NCBI GenBank assembly: GCA_037042185.1
Contig: JAXQJY010000028.1
Location: forward strand, 496,001-560,000
Reading direction: 5' to 3'
Length of the DNA: 64,000 nucleotides
Source of the DNA: Sordariomycetes sp. S80-01Y
Lineage: Eukaryota > Ascomycota > Sordariomycetes
Under the pieces are notes generated by a model. The model was not told where the DNA came from, ran no database searches, and worked only from the letters and a program-made list of their open reading frames with translations. This document shows, in pieces, positions 22,487-33,816 of the stretch; position 1 is the first letter of the stretch, and each line of letters opens with the position of its first letter. The position numbers and the translations under genes are program-made.

Positions 22487-24469
22487 CTAGGAGCTACAAC
22501 TACACTGCATAGCCCGCTCCGTCTTGGGAGGGTCGCTGACCCATCTTTGTTCCTCTTGCGCGTCGCCCGTGTACTCTACACCATCGAATGTCTTGCCCGT
22601 CCACTCATCTTCGAAGGGATTGAGAGCCATGTGCATGATTCGTTGAAGGACATCACGCTCGCCGCCCTTCTCGACTCGTTGGATGATCTCGTCGAGGATC
22701 CAGCCACGAGGGATGAAGTTGGGGTTGACTTTCTTCATGGCTGCTCTCCTTTCCTCATCCTTTGCTGCGGTTATGGAATCACCATCGTCACCCCAATCCT
22801 CGAGGATTCGAGCACGCCATTTCTCCAGCCACTCTGCGAGTCCAATACGGGCCTCCTCTTCCTTGATCATTTTCGGGGGTCCCTCTTGGTGAAAGAACAC
22901 GGATGCCCGCTCCTTGCGAGCTTCTGGGCTTGCGATCTCATCCAGCTTGATATTGCTCAAGCGGCGGAAGAAGTGCGTAAAATCTAGCTCCTGTGTTTCC
23001 AGAGTGTCCAGCGCCTCGCTAAAGAGTTGGTCAAAGTCAGACTCTTTGAACTTCAGCAACCCCAGACGAGCGGTCATCAACCGCTTGTACTCAGCGAGGA
23101 ATGTAGCCTTGTACTCTTCACCCACCTGACCGATGATCTTCTCGGCCCGTGCAATGACGACTGATTCCTCTGATTCTTGAACCCCTTTCTCGATGAAGGT
23201 TGGGCTATCCACTTCCGAACCCATGCCCATCATCTCGCCCAGCGCTTCGCCGAACCTGACCAGATTCCACCAGATGATGGTAGGTTGGTTCTTGTAGGAG
23301 TATCGAAGCATGTGGTCGTCGTGGTTTGGTGTATATGCTGGGTCGAAATTATCCATGAACGCAAATGGACCGTAGTCTATCGATAGTCCGTAGACAGATG
23401 TGTTGTCCGTGTTCAACACGCCGTTCATAAAGCCGTATGCTTGCCAGTTGGCGACCGTAATAGCGTTTCGCCTCACAACCTCTCTGTATAATCTTGTGAA
23501 GCGGTTCTCCGCCGCATCGCTTGGTCCTTCAATCGTTTCCGCTGCCACGCCTCTCTTCGGTGTTGCCGATAGCTCTGGTTTGTCAGGATCCTCTAGTCGA
23601 CCAGGCAGCTTCTCCCATCCGCCAAAGACGTCCTCCGCGACGTAGGTCGACAGTTTCCTCAGAAGATCGCGGTCGCCCCTTGCGCGAATAATGTCGAAGT
23701 TTCCGAGGCGCAACCACGACTGAGCAAATCGCAACACGATCGCCCCAGGCTCCATCCTCTCTCTGCGAACCTTGACATCGGGAAGCAGCGTTAGGGACAA
23801 AGCACGAGTTGTCGGTATCTTGAGAGCATGCAGAGCTTCAGAGACGACAAACTCGCGGATGCTAGATCTTAGGACTGCTTTGCCATCCGCGAATCGACTG
23901 TAGGGTGTCATGCCCGCTCCCTTAAGCTGCAGTTCATACTGTACTCCAGTCTCGGGATTCTTCGACTCAAACAGTGAAATTGCTCGCCCATCACCAAGCT
24001 GCCCAGCCCATTGACCGAACTGGAAGCCCCCATAGCACTGCGCCCAAGGGTACCCGCCCTCTAGCTTCTCCTCATTCCACCCGTAGAGCTTGTTGCCTGC
24101 GACCAGTTGGCGGAATTCTTCTGTTTCGGTCTCTTCGGGATCGATTCCGATATCTCGCAAGGCTGCTGGGCTAGTTGCCAGAAGCTCCGGGTTTGTCTGC
24201 TCTTCGGGGCGCACCCACGAGAACAGCGCGCCTTGCACAGCTCGAGGTCGGATCTCATGCCTGGGTGTCTTGTGAGATGCCGCGGGGGTCGGTAACTTGG
24301 GGTCCGGAGGTAAGCGCTCGGTGAAATGCCATGACTTCGGCAGATCCTTTAATGAGACTCCTTTGCCCGCCATGGTGTCTGATGATACGTGGCGAGGGTA
24401 TGGTGATGTAGGCTTAGGACGCGACAAGGAGGGCAGCGTGGCTCTCTTACTTATTGTGCGTCGAAGCAT
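22487..24469 (-). CDS. FMP40: Mitochondrial protein adenylyltransferase SelO (Fmp40)
   Basis: Pseudokinase-fold AMPylator of the SelO/YdiU family; in yeast Fmp40 modifies mitochondrial redox proteins. Single exon, 660 aa, normal for the family. The Arg/Ser-rich N-terminus MLRRTISKRATLPSLSR is a plausible import signal; an internal MAGKG at residue 33 could start a cytosolic form. Kinase-like features: QLKGAGMTPYSRFADG with the conserved Lys, SSIREFVVSEAL, the catalytic-loop-like MNGVLNTDN and the metal-binding SIDYGPFAFMD. The protein ends CSCSS: animal SelO has selenocysteine at the third residue from the end within C-S-U-S-S, and here that position is Cys. Confidence 0.93.
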   Translation of the reverse strand: MLRRTISKRATLPSLSRPKPTSPYPRHVSSDTMAGKGVSLKDLPKSWHFTERLPPDPKLPTPAASHKTPRHEIRPRAVQGALFSWVRPEEQTNPELLATSPAALRDIGIDPEETETEEFRQLVAGNKLYGWNEEKLEGGYPWAQCYGGFQFGQWAGQLGDGRAISLFESKNPETGVQYELQLKGAGMTPYSRFADGKAVLRSSIREFVVSEALHALKIPTTRALSLTLLPDVKVRRERMEPGAIVLRFAQSWLRLGNFDIIRARGDRDLLRKLSTYVAEDVFGGWEKLPGRLEDPDKPELSATPKRGVAAETIEGPSDAAENRFTRLYREVVRRNAITVANWQAYGFMNGVLNTDNTSVYGLSIDYGPFAFMDNFDPAYTPNHDDHMLRYSYKNQPTIIWWNLVRFGEALGEMMGMGSEVDSPTFIEKGVQESEESVVIARAEKIIGQVGEEYKATFLAEYKRLMTARLGLLKFKESDFDQLFSEALDTLETQELDFTHFFRRLSNIKLDEIASPEARKERASVFFHQEGPPKMIKEEEARIGLAEWLEKWRARILEDWGDDGDSITAAKDEERRAAMKKVNPNFIPRGWILDEIIQRVEKGGERDVLQRIMHMALNPFEDEWTGKTFDGVEYTGDAQEEQRWVSDPPKTERAMQCSCSS

Positions 24470-25798
24470 AAAGGATAGATGTTCCGAATGAACTAAGTTA
24501 GTACATTGCAGAAATGTGTTCGACTTTTATGATGTGAACCATTCAGGTGGCGACCGAGGTTGAAGTCGTTGCTGACTGTTCAACATCTTCATGTTGACAT
24601 CACCGAGCTACCTTAAGTGACCCGCCCCACGCCTACCCTGCAGTGCCAATGTCGCACCATGTCACAATGAACTTCTTGCATTTCCCATCAACTGCTAATG
24701 TTATTCGAGCCAGAGTATCTTAAGAGCATCCTGTGATTTATGCTAGATATAACTGAGCGCACCATTGCATCCCGGTCCAACGTCCCATTGCTCGAAAATC
24801 GACAAACCCAGCACACGAAATGTTATGGTGTGGCTTCAATACGGGATGGTGAGCGTCGGAATACCGAACCGAACACCATTCATGGAGCAGTGATCAGACA
24901 TTTGCTGTCGCGCTTGGCTTGGATGCACTTGCAAGTAGAAACAAATGCAACCCAAATTGAAGGGCGATCCGCTAGCTTTGGTGAGGACGCCATCGCTGCT
25001 TGGCTTTGACGTGACGTCTTGGGGCACGACCGCATCCCCCTACTCCTGAACATATCCCATTCTCAGATACGGGAGCAAGGCTTTGAGACTACATAAATGC
25101 AATATTTCTTTTGAAGGGTTATGTGCGGTTATTAAGTGCGACAATGAGCCCAAGCCAGTCTGAGGGTCTCTCGAAAGCTCGCCGGAGTAGCTGGAAGTTG
25201 ACCACACCGATTTTCTCCTCATCTACGTGCCCTCCAAAGCTAAGGATGACCAGAACTTGCAGTACCAGGGGAAGGAAACTTTATAGATCATTCTTTCGAG
25301 GTGGCCTTGAGAACTGCTTAACTTATGCCTGCAACCACCCCATTGACTAGTGGCCCCATTTCCAGACTGAAGGACTACTGGGTTTTCACGGCACCGCAGC
25401 TTTTTGCAATTTTTCTTTGGACGTCCTGTCATGATACCTTGACTCAATAATACTGCACCCTAGATGTTATAGCCAAAATTTGTCAAGACTTGGAGTCATA
25501 TGTGAGGTTTCGGAAACAGCGGGTAGGTTGAGGCGCGATATCGCTCCGATATCACTCGCTGTGATAGCCACCATGACCATCAGATTCAATCCTGATCAAA
25601 TGAATCTGTACAGGCTGAGACTGCGCAGCTTCAACTTCAACGACAAGGAGGTTCCGGTGTTGCCGATGCTGCTAGGCAGGACCTCACGTGGTCGCATCTG
25701 ACACTCAAGTTCGCTCCGTGGCATGACGAAGAGACTAGAGAAGCTCCTGAAGGCGCGAATTAGATAGGAGAGAATTGAGGAGCCGTGGGTTCCCGAAT
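24470..25798. other. Intergenic region, no gene supported
   Basis: 1.3 kb between two minus-strand genes, with only short open frames lacking splice or domain support. Presumably the SelO promoter and XRCC4 3' flank. Confidence 0.5.
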
Positions 25799-26954
25799 CT
25801 ATAGTTCGTCATCCGAATCGGTTTCACTCTCTCCGGTCGGTTGAGCAACTGGAGCTGGTTCAGGCTTCGACTTGTCTTTCATGAAGGGGAGAGCTCGCTT
25901 CGGGGGAGGAGTAATCTGTTTCTTCTTTCGAGGTGATGGGGGTTGATGTTGTGATGGTATCGCAGTGTTGATCTGGCCTGGGCTTTTGAATGGCTCTCCG
26001 TTCTCATCTTCGCTGTCAACCGATGCCGTGGCTTCGCTGTCAAGTTCATTGGCCGTCTCCTCTTCCTCCTTGATCTTGTCCACTTCCATCGGCTCGAATC
26101 CGTCATCCGAAGACTCTTCTGGAACCACAGCAGGTTGCTTCCTCTTGCTTGTCCGAGACTGCTGAGGTTTGCGACTTCGAGAAGGCAGCGAAGTCTGTGG
26201 TGGGGCTTGCGATGCTTGCTGAGACTGTGACGAGCTCAGTCCAGCTCTAGCGGAACCGTCGGCTATGATCTTCTGCTGCTCCCGAATTTTTACCTTCTTC
26301 TCATTGAGAAGGTCGCGAAACTTCTGCAGCATGGCAGTCTCATCGTCGTCCTTGGCTCGAACCAGTTCGTCTAATTGGCTATTAAGCTCCTTCACCTCGG
26401 TTTCCAGCTGATCAGCCTTTGCTGTAGCCTCGGCGGCCTTCTTTTTCGTCTCAACAACAGTGTCAACTGCGGTGCCGGCCCAATCGAGGACGTTGAACTC
26501 ATCGTCGGTTTTGGGAATAGTAATTGTTCCCAGACGTTGCTGGAAGTGTCAATAAGTCTCATTGGCATCTCATGGTTAGTCTTACGGTAATGCCCTGAAC
26601 CGATTTGCGCACGACAAGCGATATTGAGTCGTTGTCTACAGATCCCGTAGCCTGAATTCCTTGTTGAGGCTCCTGATCAAAAAGCTTCTCGAGGATTTGA
26701 CGCCACTCTGGCTCAGACACTGGGCAGTTTTTGGTCCTCAATGAGGCGACTCTATCATGTTTGACTATGTTTTCTGAGCACATGACCCAAATAACAAAGG
26801 GGGATGACTAACGATTGTTGACATAGCAAAACTCAAAGTCGATGGCTTCCAACTTGAGGTCTAGAGCCTTGCTACCTTTGGACTTGACATTTATCAGGAT
26901 GCATTGCTGGGCATCGCTACGCTCGAACTTGAGCACGCGCTCCTTAGCGGCCAT
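25799..26954 (-). CDS. XRCC4: XRCC4/Lif1-family DNA repair protein
   Basis: Partner of DNA ligase IV in non-homologous end joining, nuclear. Exons are 26954-26813, 26764-26586 and 26539-25799, giving 353 aa. Residues 1-105 form the head domain (MAAKERVLKFERSD at the start, EPEWRQILEKLFD in the middle, SISLVVRKSVQGIT at the end). A long coiled coil at about 125-180 follows (VDTVVETKKKAAEATAKAD, VKELNSQLDELVRAKDDDE). The tail is disordered with basic clusters (KRKQ, PRKKK) and an acidic C-terminus ending ESETDSDDEL. The head-coil-disordered layout and length fit Xrc4/Lif1; sequence divergence of this family keeps confidence below certainty. It is divergent from Byr4 with 1 kb between starts. 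Confidence 0.82.
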
Positions 26955-27952
26955 TGTGGTGTTGCGCGGACTCGCAAAGCTCCACAGATCAGGATTGTGA
27001 GCTCAATAGCTTTCTAAGATACTCCAGCGAGATTATAGAAAAAAAACTTTGCCGGGGGGCTTTTACACATGAGTAGTAAGGTCTAGTGGACGAGGCGGCG
27101 GCGAGGGAGGGGATGGTGGCCGACGGTGCAAGCGTGCCAGAAAAGCCAAGGTCAAAATAAGCTCGGCATGAACTGGTCTTACGCCGAAAGACGATCCAAA
27201 AGATTGGCAAACGACGCAAGCACTGACGAATGAGTTGAATTGTGGTAAAATTATTGATCAGAGCCTCTTGCACTTTTAGTATCACTTTAGTCTCCTACAG
27301 AGGTGACCAAAATTCACGTTTGCTGTAGGCAGCTCCAGGCATCCACTGCCCAATGACCCGCCGTGATAGACGACAGCATCCGCTGCGAACAGTCATGTTC
27401 CAAGATTTATCCACAACTTGAGTCTGAAAGACAGCGGGAGATCTGCTGCAAATGAAACAGCGGCCCGTCTGTATCAGAATCGTCCACTACCTGGGATACT
27501 TATCGACTGCGCCAATTTGCTGTGGTATTCGTGACGTAGACCTGGCAATTGAATGGAAGAGCTTCAGTTGACGCGACCATGACACGGAACCGATGCGTCG
27601 CGTCGAGCTCGTACCCAGACGGTGACCAATCAGAAGCTTGGCACGTGACGGCTCCTCACCGTTGAGGTGAGGGGGCGCTCGGGCCACCTGCCTGTGCTCT
27701 GGCCCACGCACCGCCCCCAGCCTCTCCCAGCCTTTTGCATTCCATCAGGTTCAGATCCTCCGATTGGAAAGCCCACAAGCCCACTATCCGGCCACCCTAC
27801 TATTGCCCCTACGAAAATCTTCACCGCAAACTCTAGCTTTTGCTTCATCGACATACACGACCTAGATTTTGACCCTCGAGCACTGCCGCGCACGAGATAC
27901 CGAGGACAGCACCGACTGGTCCGCTCGGCGCTGGCACCTCGACACCCGCATA
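26955..27952. other. Divergent promoter region between XRCC4 and Byr4 genes
   Basis: Roughly 1 kb with no supportable gene. The part nearest Byr4 (27690-27950) is C-rich, as in other fungal promoters in this window. Confidence 0.5.
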
Positions 27953-30925
27953 ATGGACACATTACAACTCAAACCCCGACGACCCGTGGAGGAGGAGGTT
28001 GAAAACTGGGATGACGGCGATTTCATGGTTGACGGCGACGACTTGACTCTACGGAGTGCTTCCACCACCACTGCTCCTTCGCGGAGGCGCGACTCAAACT
28101 CATCGCATCTCTCAATACGGTCTGACATTGAATCGTGGGCTGGAGAGGAGGAGAAACAGGTTCACGTCCCCGGCGATGATGAGAAGTCAACCTTGGACGC
28201 CATATCTGCTGCAAAAAACGCAGGAATCCCTCTGCCACAAGGCATTCCCACCTCAGCGTTGATGGGCGGCACGATCAAAAGACTGGGAGGCAGAAAGATC
28301 CGCAAGATCACACAAGAGGACTGGGAAAACGACTTGGACTTCCCCGATATGTCACAAGGATTGAAAATGAAGACAGCGGATCAAATTGAGTTCCCTGAAA
28401 CGCTTCGACAAGTCAGCGGAGGCTCGGTTCAGACAAGCCCTGTCAAGACCGCTAAATCACCGGCTCTTCAGGTTCGGGACGACGGGAGACATTCTGGGCG
28501 CAGCAGCTTCGGCACGCAGATCACCCCCGTGGATCTCGAAAAATTCAAAGACAATGACGACGACGACTTCTTTGGCGACGGCTCCACGACCATCAAGGTT
28601 GCCAAAAGGCAAGATTCGAAACCAATCCCACTCATCACACCGCCGACGCCCAAAAAGAAGCACCAGCAGCAAGACGAAGATTTTGAGCAAGATCTTGAGC
28701 TCCCTTCAAATGGCACTTTACAGCTGTCAAGCCGCAGAGACATCCCCAAGACCCCGTCATCTCAAGCCGACGACCTTGACTGGGGCGAGGGCAGCAGCCT
28801 AGGTACGAGATGGGGGGGCACCAAGCGTGATGGCCGATCAAACAGGAGCTCTTCGGCTTCAGCTCTGAGTCCCAGCGTGTCAAGCTCCTTCACTGCTGAG
28901 AGTGAAGACGAGACTTTCGATGGTCTCGTTCTTCCTGCTGGCCATGTCAACTTTCAGGAGAGGCTACAGCACAAGAGGAAAAGCAGATCACCAGAGCGCC
29001 CCGCAATCGACTCCCCGGGCCCTAAATCATCGCCACCAAAGAAGTCACCTGCCGCCGAGGCTGATCAGCCTGGTTTCCTAGACGGGCTTGACATTGGTAC
29101 CGGAGATGTCTTCAACTCTGGCAAGCTCACTCTACATCGCAACATCAAAGTCAAGGATGCCCAGCCTAACAGCCCTGCTCGACCTAAGACTGCTGTGTCT
29201 CTTACTTTCACTAACAAGCCAGCTGTGTCGACAAGAATACCTCGTCTCAGCCATGAGCGTGCTCACTCAACCTCTCTTGAGCCTGTTTCCGAGAGTGGTG
29301 GCCCCATACCCCAGCGAGCTCGTCGACCGCAATCCCGACTTGGCCACTCCGCTCAGTCGTCTGTTACGAGCATTCCTACCCCTACGACGCCTTCTTCGAC
29401 TTCGCAATGGTCGCCTGGGACGCCCAGCAATCGCAAGGAGCTCGGGCCAAAGACGTCGACACCTTCATTGCGAAACGAGCCTACGACCACCAACTCTCAG
29501 CTTCTCAAACAAAAGCGCTCTCTTCCTGCTATTAGGGCGTTGAACCCTCCCTCGAGGCCTTTGAGCTCACGCTTTGAGCGGCCTTCGTCGCGAGGCGAAA
29601 GCGGTCGCCCGCAGTCTGGCATGCGCCCCAAGACTCCTGTTGACCGCCAACGGCCAACAGGCTTTGAGAGCCCAGGACAGACGCGCAAGAGCCATCTCCC
29701 CTTTATCCCGGCTGGTGGCTCAACAACACAGTCTCACCACGTTTCATCCAGAGCCCATCGACAGTTCCGTCGCCATGACTCTGACAACTCCATTGACTTG
29801 CGGCCAAACTCCAGGACATACTCGCGCTCAGGTATGCGTTCGCCTAGCCCGCAACGCTACAAGGTTGCGGCCGATACCTGGGAGCGTCTGAGCAAGCCAA
29901 AGTGCAAGAAGAACTTTGGAGATGGCCACGAGCTTGATGCTTTCGATGACCTGCCTACTTCCAAGGAGTCAGAGACGAAGTATATGAAGCAACCTATGCC
30001 CAATAGTGCGAAGACAACAATTCGACACAGAGCTCAGCACTCTGGCTCTGACCGATTGTCAACACCGACTCCTACCTCTTCGCAGTCGGCTAAAGCTTCT
30101 TCTACCCCACACTTTGCGCGCGATACCACCGCCAGTCGCATAGCACGTGAGACCTCTCTTGCTCATCGCTCTACGTCTAGTACCGGCGGGCCACTTGCTC
30201 AAACTCACGCTCAGCGCGGCACGCCGCTTGCCCCTCGAGGTCATGTGAACACCCAACATCTCCAACCACCTCCAAAGGCAAAGAAGTCGAAGCGCCCGCC
30301 TCAACTCAAGCCGCATCTGATCTCGAATCTCAACGGCGGGAAGGAGTCGAAGATGATCAACGGCATGTTCTACAATGCGGAGACCTTCCAGTGGGAGGGC
30401 AATGAAAATGCTCTGAACCTCTTCGATCCTCCGGCTTCGACGCCCACATCGACCAACACCCCTGCGGCGAACCAGGAAAGACAGACACCCACCCCTCGTC
30501 CCGCGCTCATCACCAACATCAGCGCCACGAAGGGCGTCCAGGTCGTCAATGGCATGGTTTTTGACCCGGAGACTATGTGCTGGCTCAAGATTGACAACAA
30601 GAAGACGGCTACATCCGACAGCAGTGATCCGCTCGATAAGTTCAATGCTCTCGAGGACGACGACGATCCATTCAAGGATATCCCCGACCTCGAAGACAAC
30701 GCCGAGCATGAGGATGGCCACGGGCGCGTCAGCGACATCAATGATGATTGGCTCGTCGGAGAGGAGTTCGACGTTGGACCTGAGTTTGTCCGACGACAGC
30801 GCGAAGAAGAAGAGAGATGGAGAAAGAAGTGCGGCAAATGGGTTGGCCGCGGCCTCCGTGACCGCGAGACCTGGAGGTGGACAATCCGAGAACTTGTCTC
30901 GCAATTTGATGATCTCCCTATGTGA
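27953..30925 (+). CDS. BYR4: Byr4/Bfa1-type septation and mitotic exit GAP subunit
   Basis: Scaffold subunit of the two-component GAP (with Cdc16/Bub2) for the Spg1/Tem1 GTPase at spindle pole bodies, controlling septation. Single exon, 990 aa. The start at 27953 gives MDTLQLKPRRPVEEE followed by ENWDDGDFM, the N-terminal signature. A conserved block near residue 100 reads GGTIKRLGGRKIRKI and WENDLDFPD. The middle is long, Ser/Pro/Arg-rich and disordered. Near the C-terminus there are two related repeats: MINGMFYNAETFQWEGN and VVNGMVFDPETMCWLK, the paired motif seen in Byr4. The extreme C-terminus is charged (RWRKKCGKWVGRGLRDRE). No introns. Confidence 0.9.
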   Translation: MDTLQLKPRRPVEEEVENWDDGDFMVDGDDLTLRSASTTTAPSRRRDSNSSHLSIRSDIESWAGEEEKQVHVPGDDEKSTLDAISAAKNAGIPLPQGIPTSALMGGTIKRLGGRKIRKITQEDWENDLDFPDMSQGLKMKTADQIEFPETLRQVSGGSVQTSPVKTAKSPALQVRDDGRHSGRSSFGTQITPVDLEKFKDNDDDDFFGDGSTTIKVAKRQDSKPIPLITPPTPKKKHQQQDEDFEQDLELPSNGTLQLSSRRDIPKTPSSQADDLDWGEGSSLGTRWGGTKRDGRSNRSSSASALSPSVSSSFTAESEDETFDGLVLPAGHVNFQERLQHKRKSRSPERPAIDSPGPKSSPPKKSPAAEADQPGFLDGLDIGTGDVFNSGKLTLHRNIKVKDAQPNSPARPKTAVSLTFTNKPAVSTRIPRLSHERAHSTSLEPVSESGGPIPQRARRPQSRLGHSAQSSVTSIPTPTTPSSTSQWSPGTPSNRKELGPKTSTPSLRNEPTTTNSQLLKQKRSLPAIRALNPPSRPLSSRFERPSSRGESGRPQSGMRPKTPVDRQRPTGFESPGQTRKSHLPFIPAGGSTTQSHHVSSRAHRQFRRHDSDNSIDLRPNSRTYSRSGMRSPSPQRYKVAADTWERLSKPKCKKNFGDGHELDAFDDLPTSKESETKYMKQPMPNSAKTTIRHRAQHSGSDRLSTPTPTSSQSAKASSTPHFARDTTASRIARETSLAHRSTSSTGGPLAQTHAQRGTPLAPRGHVNTQHLQPPPKAKKSKRPPQLKPHLISNLNGGKESKMINGMFYNAETFQWEGNENALNLFDPPASTPTSTNTPAANQERQTPTPRPALITNISATKGVQVVNGMVFDPETMCWLKIDNKKTATSDSSDPLDKFNALEDDDDPFKDIPDLEDNAEHEDGHGRVSDINDDWLVGEEFDVGPEFVRRQREEEERWRKKCGKWVGRGLRDRETWRWTIRELVSQFDDLPM

Positions 30926-31418
30926 GATTTTCATCACGCCCCCTTTACGACATTTGTCATTTTTTGGTCTCCCGACTGTAGGAGATCCAGAGCGTCCCCG
31001 AGCGTCGCCGTTTAGCACGCTTTTTGTACTCTGCAACACTTTACGACCGTTATGAATGCATGCCGCAGGACACGACCCGGGATACCAGCCCTCACAGCGT
31101 TGGTCCAGGGCTTTGGGAGTTATTTGATTTTTCTGTTACACGCCACGACATCATGATTGTATCTATATCTTGCTTCTGAGCATTGCGATAGACAAAAAGG
31201 GGGTCTTTGGATGGGCGGAGAGCGCGGAAGGCCTGTAGATGCCCCTGGCGGCTTGGACGCAGTTCCATAATGACGAGACGACGTGAATGGTTCACGGTTT
31301 TGATATCCTTCGCATTTATGGCGTTCTTTGGCGTCTTCAGCACTCATTGGACAGTGGCTTGGTGATATTTCGTTTTACAAAACGTGGTGAATTGCATTAA
31401 CTCCGGCGCTGTCCCTTT
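30926..31418. other. Convergent 3' intergenic region
   Basis: Separates the stops of Byr4 (plus) and Nop2 (minus). No gene, RNA or repeat recognised. Confidence 0.5.
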
Positions 31419-33392
31419 CTATTTACCGCCTTTCTTGTTCTTAGGTTTCTTGCCCGCGCTCCTCGGGTCGATGCCTCTCCTGCGCATGGCATTCCTCTTA
31501 CCCTTCTCGATGATCTCCTGGTCGCCCTCCTCATCGAACCCGCCAAAGTCGTCGTCGACCTCGGTCTCCTCCGCCACGATGGGCGTCTTGTCCACCACCT
31601 CCTCGCCATCGACGGGGTCCGCGGCCGTCTTGTCCCTGGACGCGGAGCCAGCGGCAGGCGAGGAGCCGATCTTCTTGAACTTGGCGACGAAGAAGCCGTC
31701 CACGTTGTAGGTGTGCGGGTAGTACCGCCTCGTCAGGCTCATGCTGGCGTCGAACTTCTTGCCGCGGAAGGAAGTGAAGCCCTCCTTGCCGAAGGGGATT
31801 GTCGTGTCGACGAGCTTGACGTTGGGGCGTTTTCGGAGGGCGTATTGGACGACCTCCTCGTTCTCCTCGACGGTGACGGAACAGGTAGAGTAGCAGATGA
31901 AGCCGCCCGTCTTGGAAGAATGCGAGACAGAGTCGATAGCGGCAAGCAGCAGCTGCTTCTGAATGTGAGGGAGTTGCATGAAATCCAACGGTGTCTTATT
32001 GGTCTTCACGCTGGGATCCTTGGCAATGACACCAGTTCCGGAGCAAGGTGCGTCGAGAAGGACGCGATCGAAGCCGCCCATCGGCTTGGGGAACTCACGG
32101 GCATCGTAGTTGGACACGATGACGTTGCTTGCTCCGAGACGGTGGATGTTACCGATCAGACCCTTTGAACGAGCCTTGTTGGGATCGTTCGCCATGACGA
32201 AGCCAGTGTTCTTCATCAAAGCGGCGAGGTAAGTCGTCTTACCGCCAGGAGCCGCGGCCATATCGAGGACGCGCTCATGCTCCTGAGGGTCAAGAGCCAT
32301 ACAAGGCAAGAAAGAGCTTGCAGCCTGGAGGATGTAATGTCCGGCAAGGTACTCCGGCGTAGCACCGAGAGGCACGCTGGTCTCAAAGACTTGCAGGCCA
32401 ACCTTCGACCACTTGCCCACCGGCTCCAGCGTGACACCACGGTTGATGAGGGCTTGGGCGAGTTCTCGACGGTTTGTTCGGAGGGTGTTCGTTCGGATGA
32501 CAACAGGGCGGGCAGATTCGTTAGCTTCGAAGAAAGCGAATGCTTCGCGAGGGGTGAACAGGTTGTAGAGCTTCTCGGCAAGGTAGTCGGAGTAACCGTA
32601 GTAAGCGCAGATGTCCTTGAGCAACTGCGCAGTGTATTCGGCCCTTGACCGTCCTTCTTGGTGTAGGTTTGCGAAGTCGTCGAGCACGCGGATGTTCTCC
32701 GTTATCCTGTTCCGCAGCAATTGCAGATCTGGTGCTAGGAGGGCACTCGTCTTCTCGGCGAGCTCGTCGTCTGAGTCGCTGTCCTCGAGGACTTTGGGCT
32801 TGTCGATATTGGTCTGGAGTGTGCTCTCGGCCAGTTCAGCCGCGTCCGCGGCCTCCTCTTCTTCCCTCTGCTTGTCCAGTTTCCGTGATAGACCGACGAT
32901 GTTCGCAGCTGTGAGCTTCTCCTCAAGATCGGAATCATCTTCGTCCTCAGAGAACATTGCCCTCGTACCGTTTGCATCCTCGTCGGAATCAAATACCGAG
33001 TCGTCATCCTCCTTATCTGAGAGCAGATCGTCACCCATTTTCGATCCCTCCTCAGAGCCGCTCGCAACGCCATCGATGTCAAACTCGTCACCCATGTCCT
33101 CATCATCCGAGCTCTCAATCAACTTTTGCTTCTTGCTCTTCTTCGCCTTGCTATTCTCCGCAGGCGCGGGCGTCGCCTTGACAAATTTCTGCTCGCCTGC
33201 CTTCTTCAATGCCGACTTCTTCGGTTGGGCGCCATTGTTCTTGTTCGCGTCTCGGGCTGTGCGTCTCTTCTTCTGGGGCGCTTCCGTGGGTGCGTCGACT
33301 GGCAGACCAGCCTTGCGCTTGAGTCTGGCGTAGTGGGCTTCGGACAGGGGCTCGGGAGCGCCCTGTTTCTTCATGCGACGGCCAACACCCAT
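31419..33392 (-). CDS. NOP2: Nop2, 25S rRNA cytosine-5 methyltransferase
   Basis: Nucleolar m5C methyltransferase acting in 60S ribosome biogenesis. Single exon, 657 aa. The ATG at 33392 gives MGVGRRMKKQG, the usual short basic start. The N-terminal 200 residues carry Lys-rich NLS-like runs and acidic stretches (SSDDEDMGDEFD), as in orthologues. The catalytic domain shows DMAAAPGGKTTYLAAL for SAM binding, VLLDAPCSGTGVI with the motif IV Cys, and CYSTCSVTVEENEEVV with the motif VI Cys. The C-terminus is acidic then basic (GKKPKNKKGGK). It is divergent from Get5 with 424 bp between starts. Confidence 0.95.
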   Translation of the reverse strand: MGVGRRMKKQGAPEPLSEAHYARLKRKAGLPVDAPTEAPQKKRRTARDANKNNGAQPKKSALKKAGEQKFVKATPAPAENSKAKKSKKQKLIESSDDEDMGDEFDIDGVASGSEEGSKMGDDLLSDKEDDDSVFDSDEDANGTRAMFSEDEDDSDLEEKLTAANIVGLSRKLDKQREEEEAADAAELAESTLQTNIDKPKVLEDSDSDDELAEKTSALLAPDLQLLRNRITENIRVLDDFANLHQEGRSRAEYTAQLLKDICAYYGYSDYLAEKLYNLFTPREAFAFFEANESARPVVIRTNTLRTNRRELAQALINRGVTLEPVGKWSKVGLQVFETSVPLGATPEYLAGHYILQAASSFLPCMALDPQEHERVLDMAAAPGGKTTYLAALMKNTGFVMANDPNKARSKGLIGNIHRLGASNVIVSNYDAREFPKPMGGFDRVLLDAPCSGTGVIAKDPSVKTNKTPLDFMQLPHIQKQLLLAAIDSVSHSSKTGGFICYSTCSVTVEENEEVVQYALRKRPNVKLVDTTIPFGKEGFTSFRGKKFDASMSLTRRYYPHTYNVDGFFVAKFKKIGSSPAAGSASRDKTAADPVDGEEVVDKTPIVAEETEVDDDFGGFDEEGDQEIIEKGKRNAMRRRGIDPRSAGKKPKNKKGGK

Positions 33393-33816
33393 TTTGTCTC
33401 TGGTCAAGACAAAAAGATTTGCGGAATTGGTAATGTAGAGAATTAGTTGGGTGGGTAGGCTGGCGTTCGGTGAAAGACACGGCGGCCCCGCTGAAACTTT
33501 TCCAGATGCTGGGAATTTTTTTGGAGCAGGGGTGCGATAAGACGTCGGCGAAACTTCGTATCGGAGATGCGTCCGCCACGTGATAGCCGCTGGAGGTCCT
33601 CCCCCACCAACGCGATGTTAGAGGTACGCTGGAGCTACCTTGATCAGCGACCAACCTGGACCAACCTTTGTTATTCGAGAGGGAACAGTGCCGTTGGCCA
33701 GTCTTCTACACCAATTTACCGGCGACCATCGAGACAGACAACAGACGCCTCGATCTCTTCCCTAACCATCTTCTCACCACCCCGCTTCCAGCTCCAACAT
33801 CGTCATCAACTGCATC
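33393..33816. promoter_or_regulatory. Bidirectional promoter region Nop2/Get5
   Basis: 424 bp between two divergent start codons. No specific element could be assigned by eye; CT-rich on the Get5 side. Confidence 0.4.
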
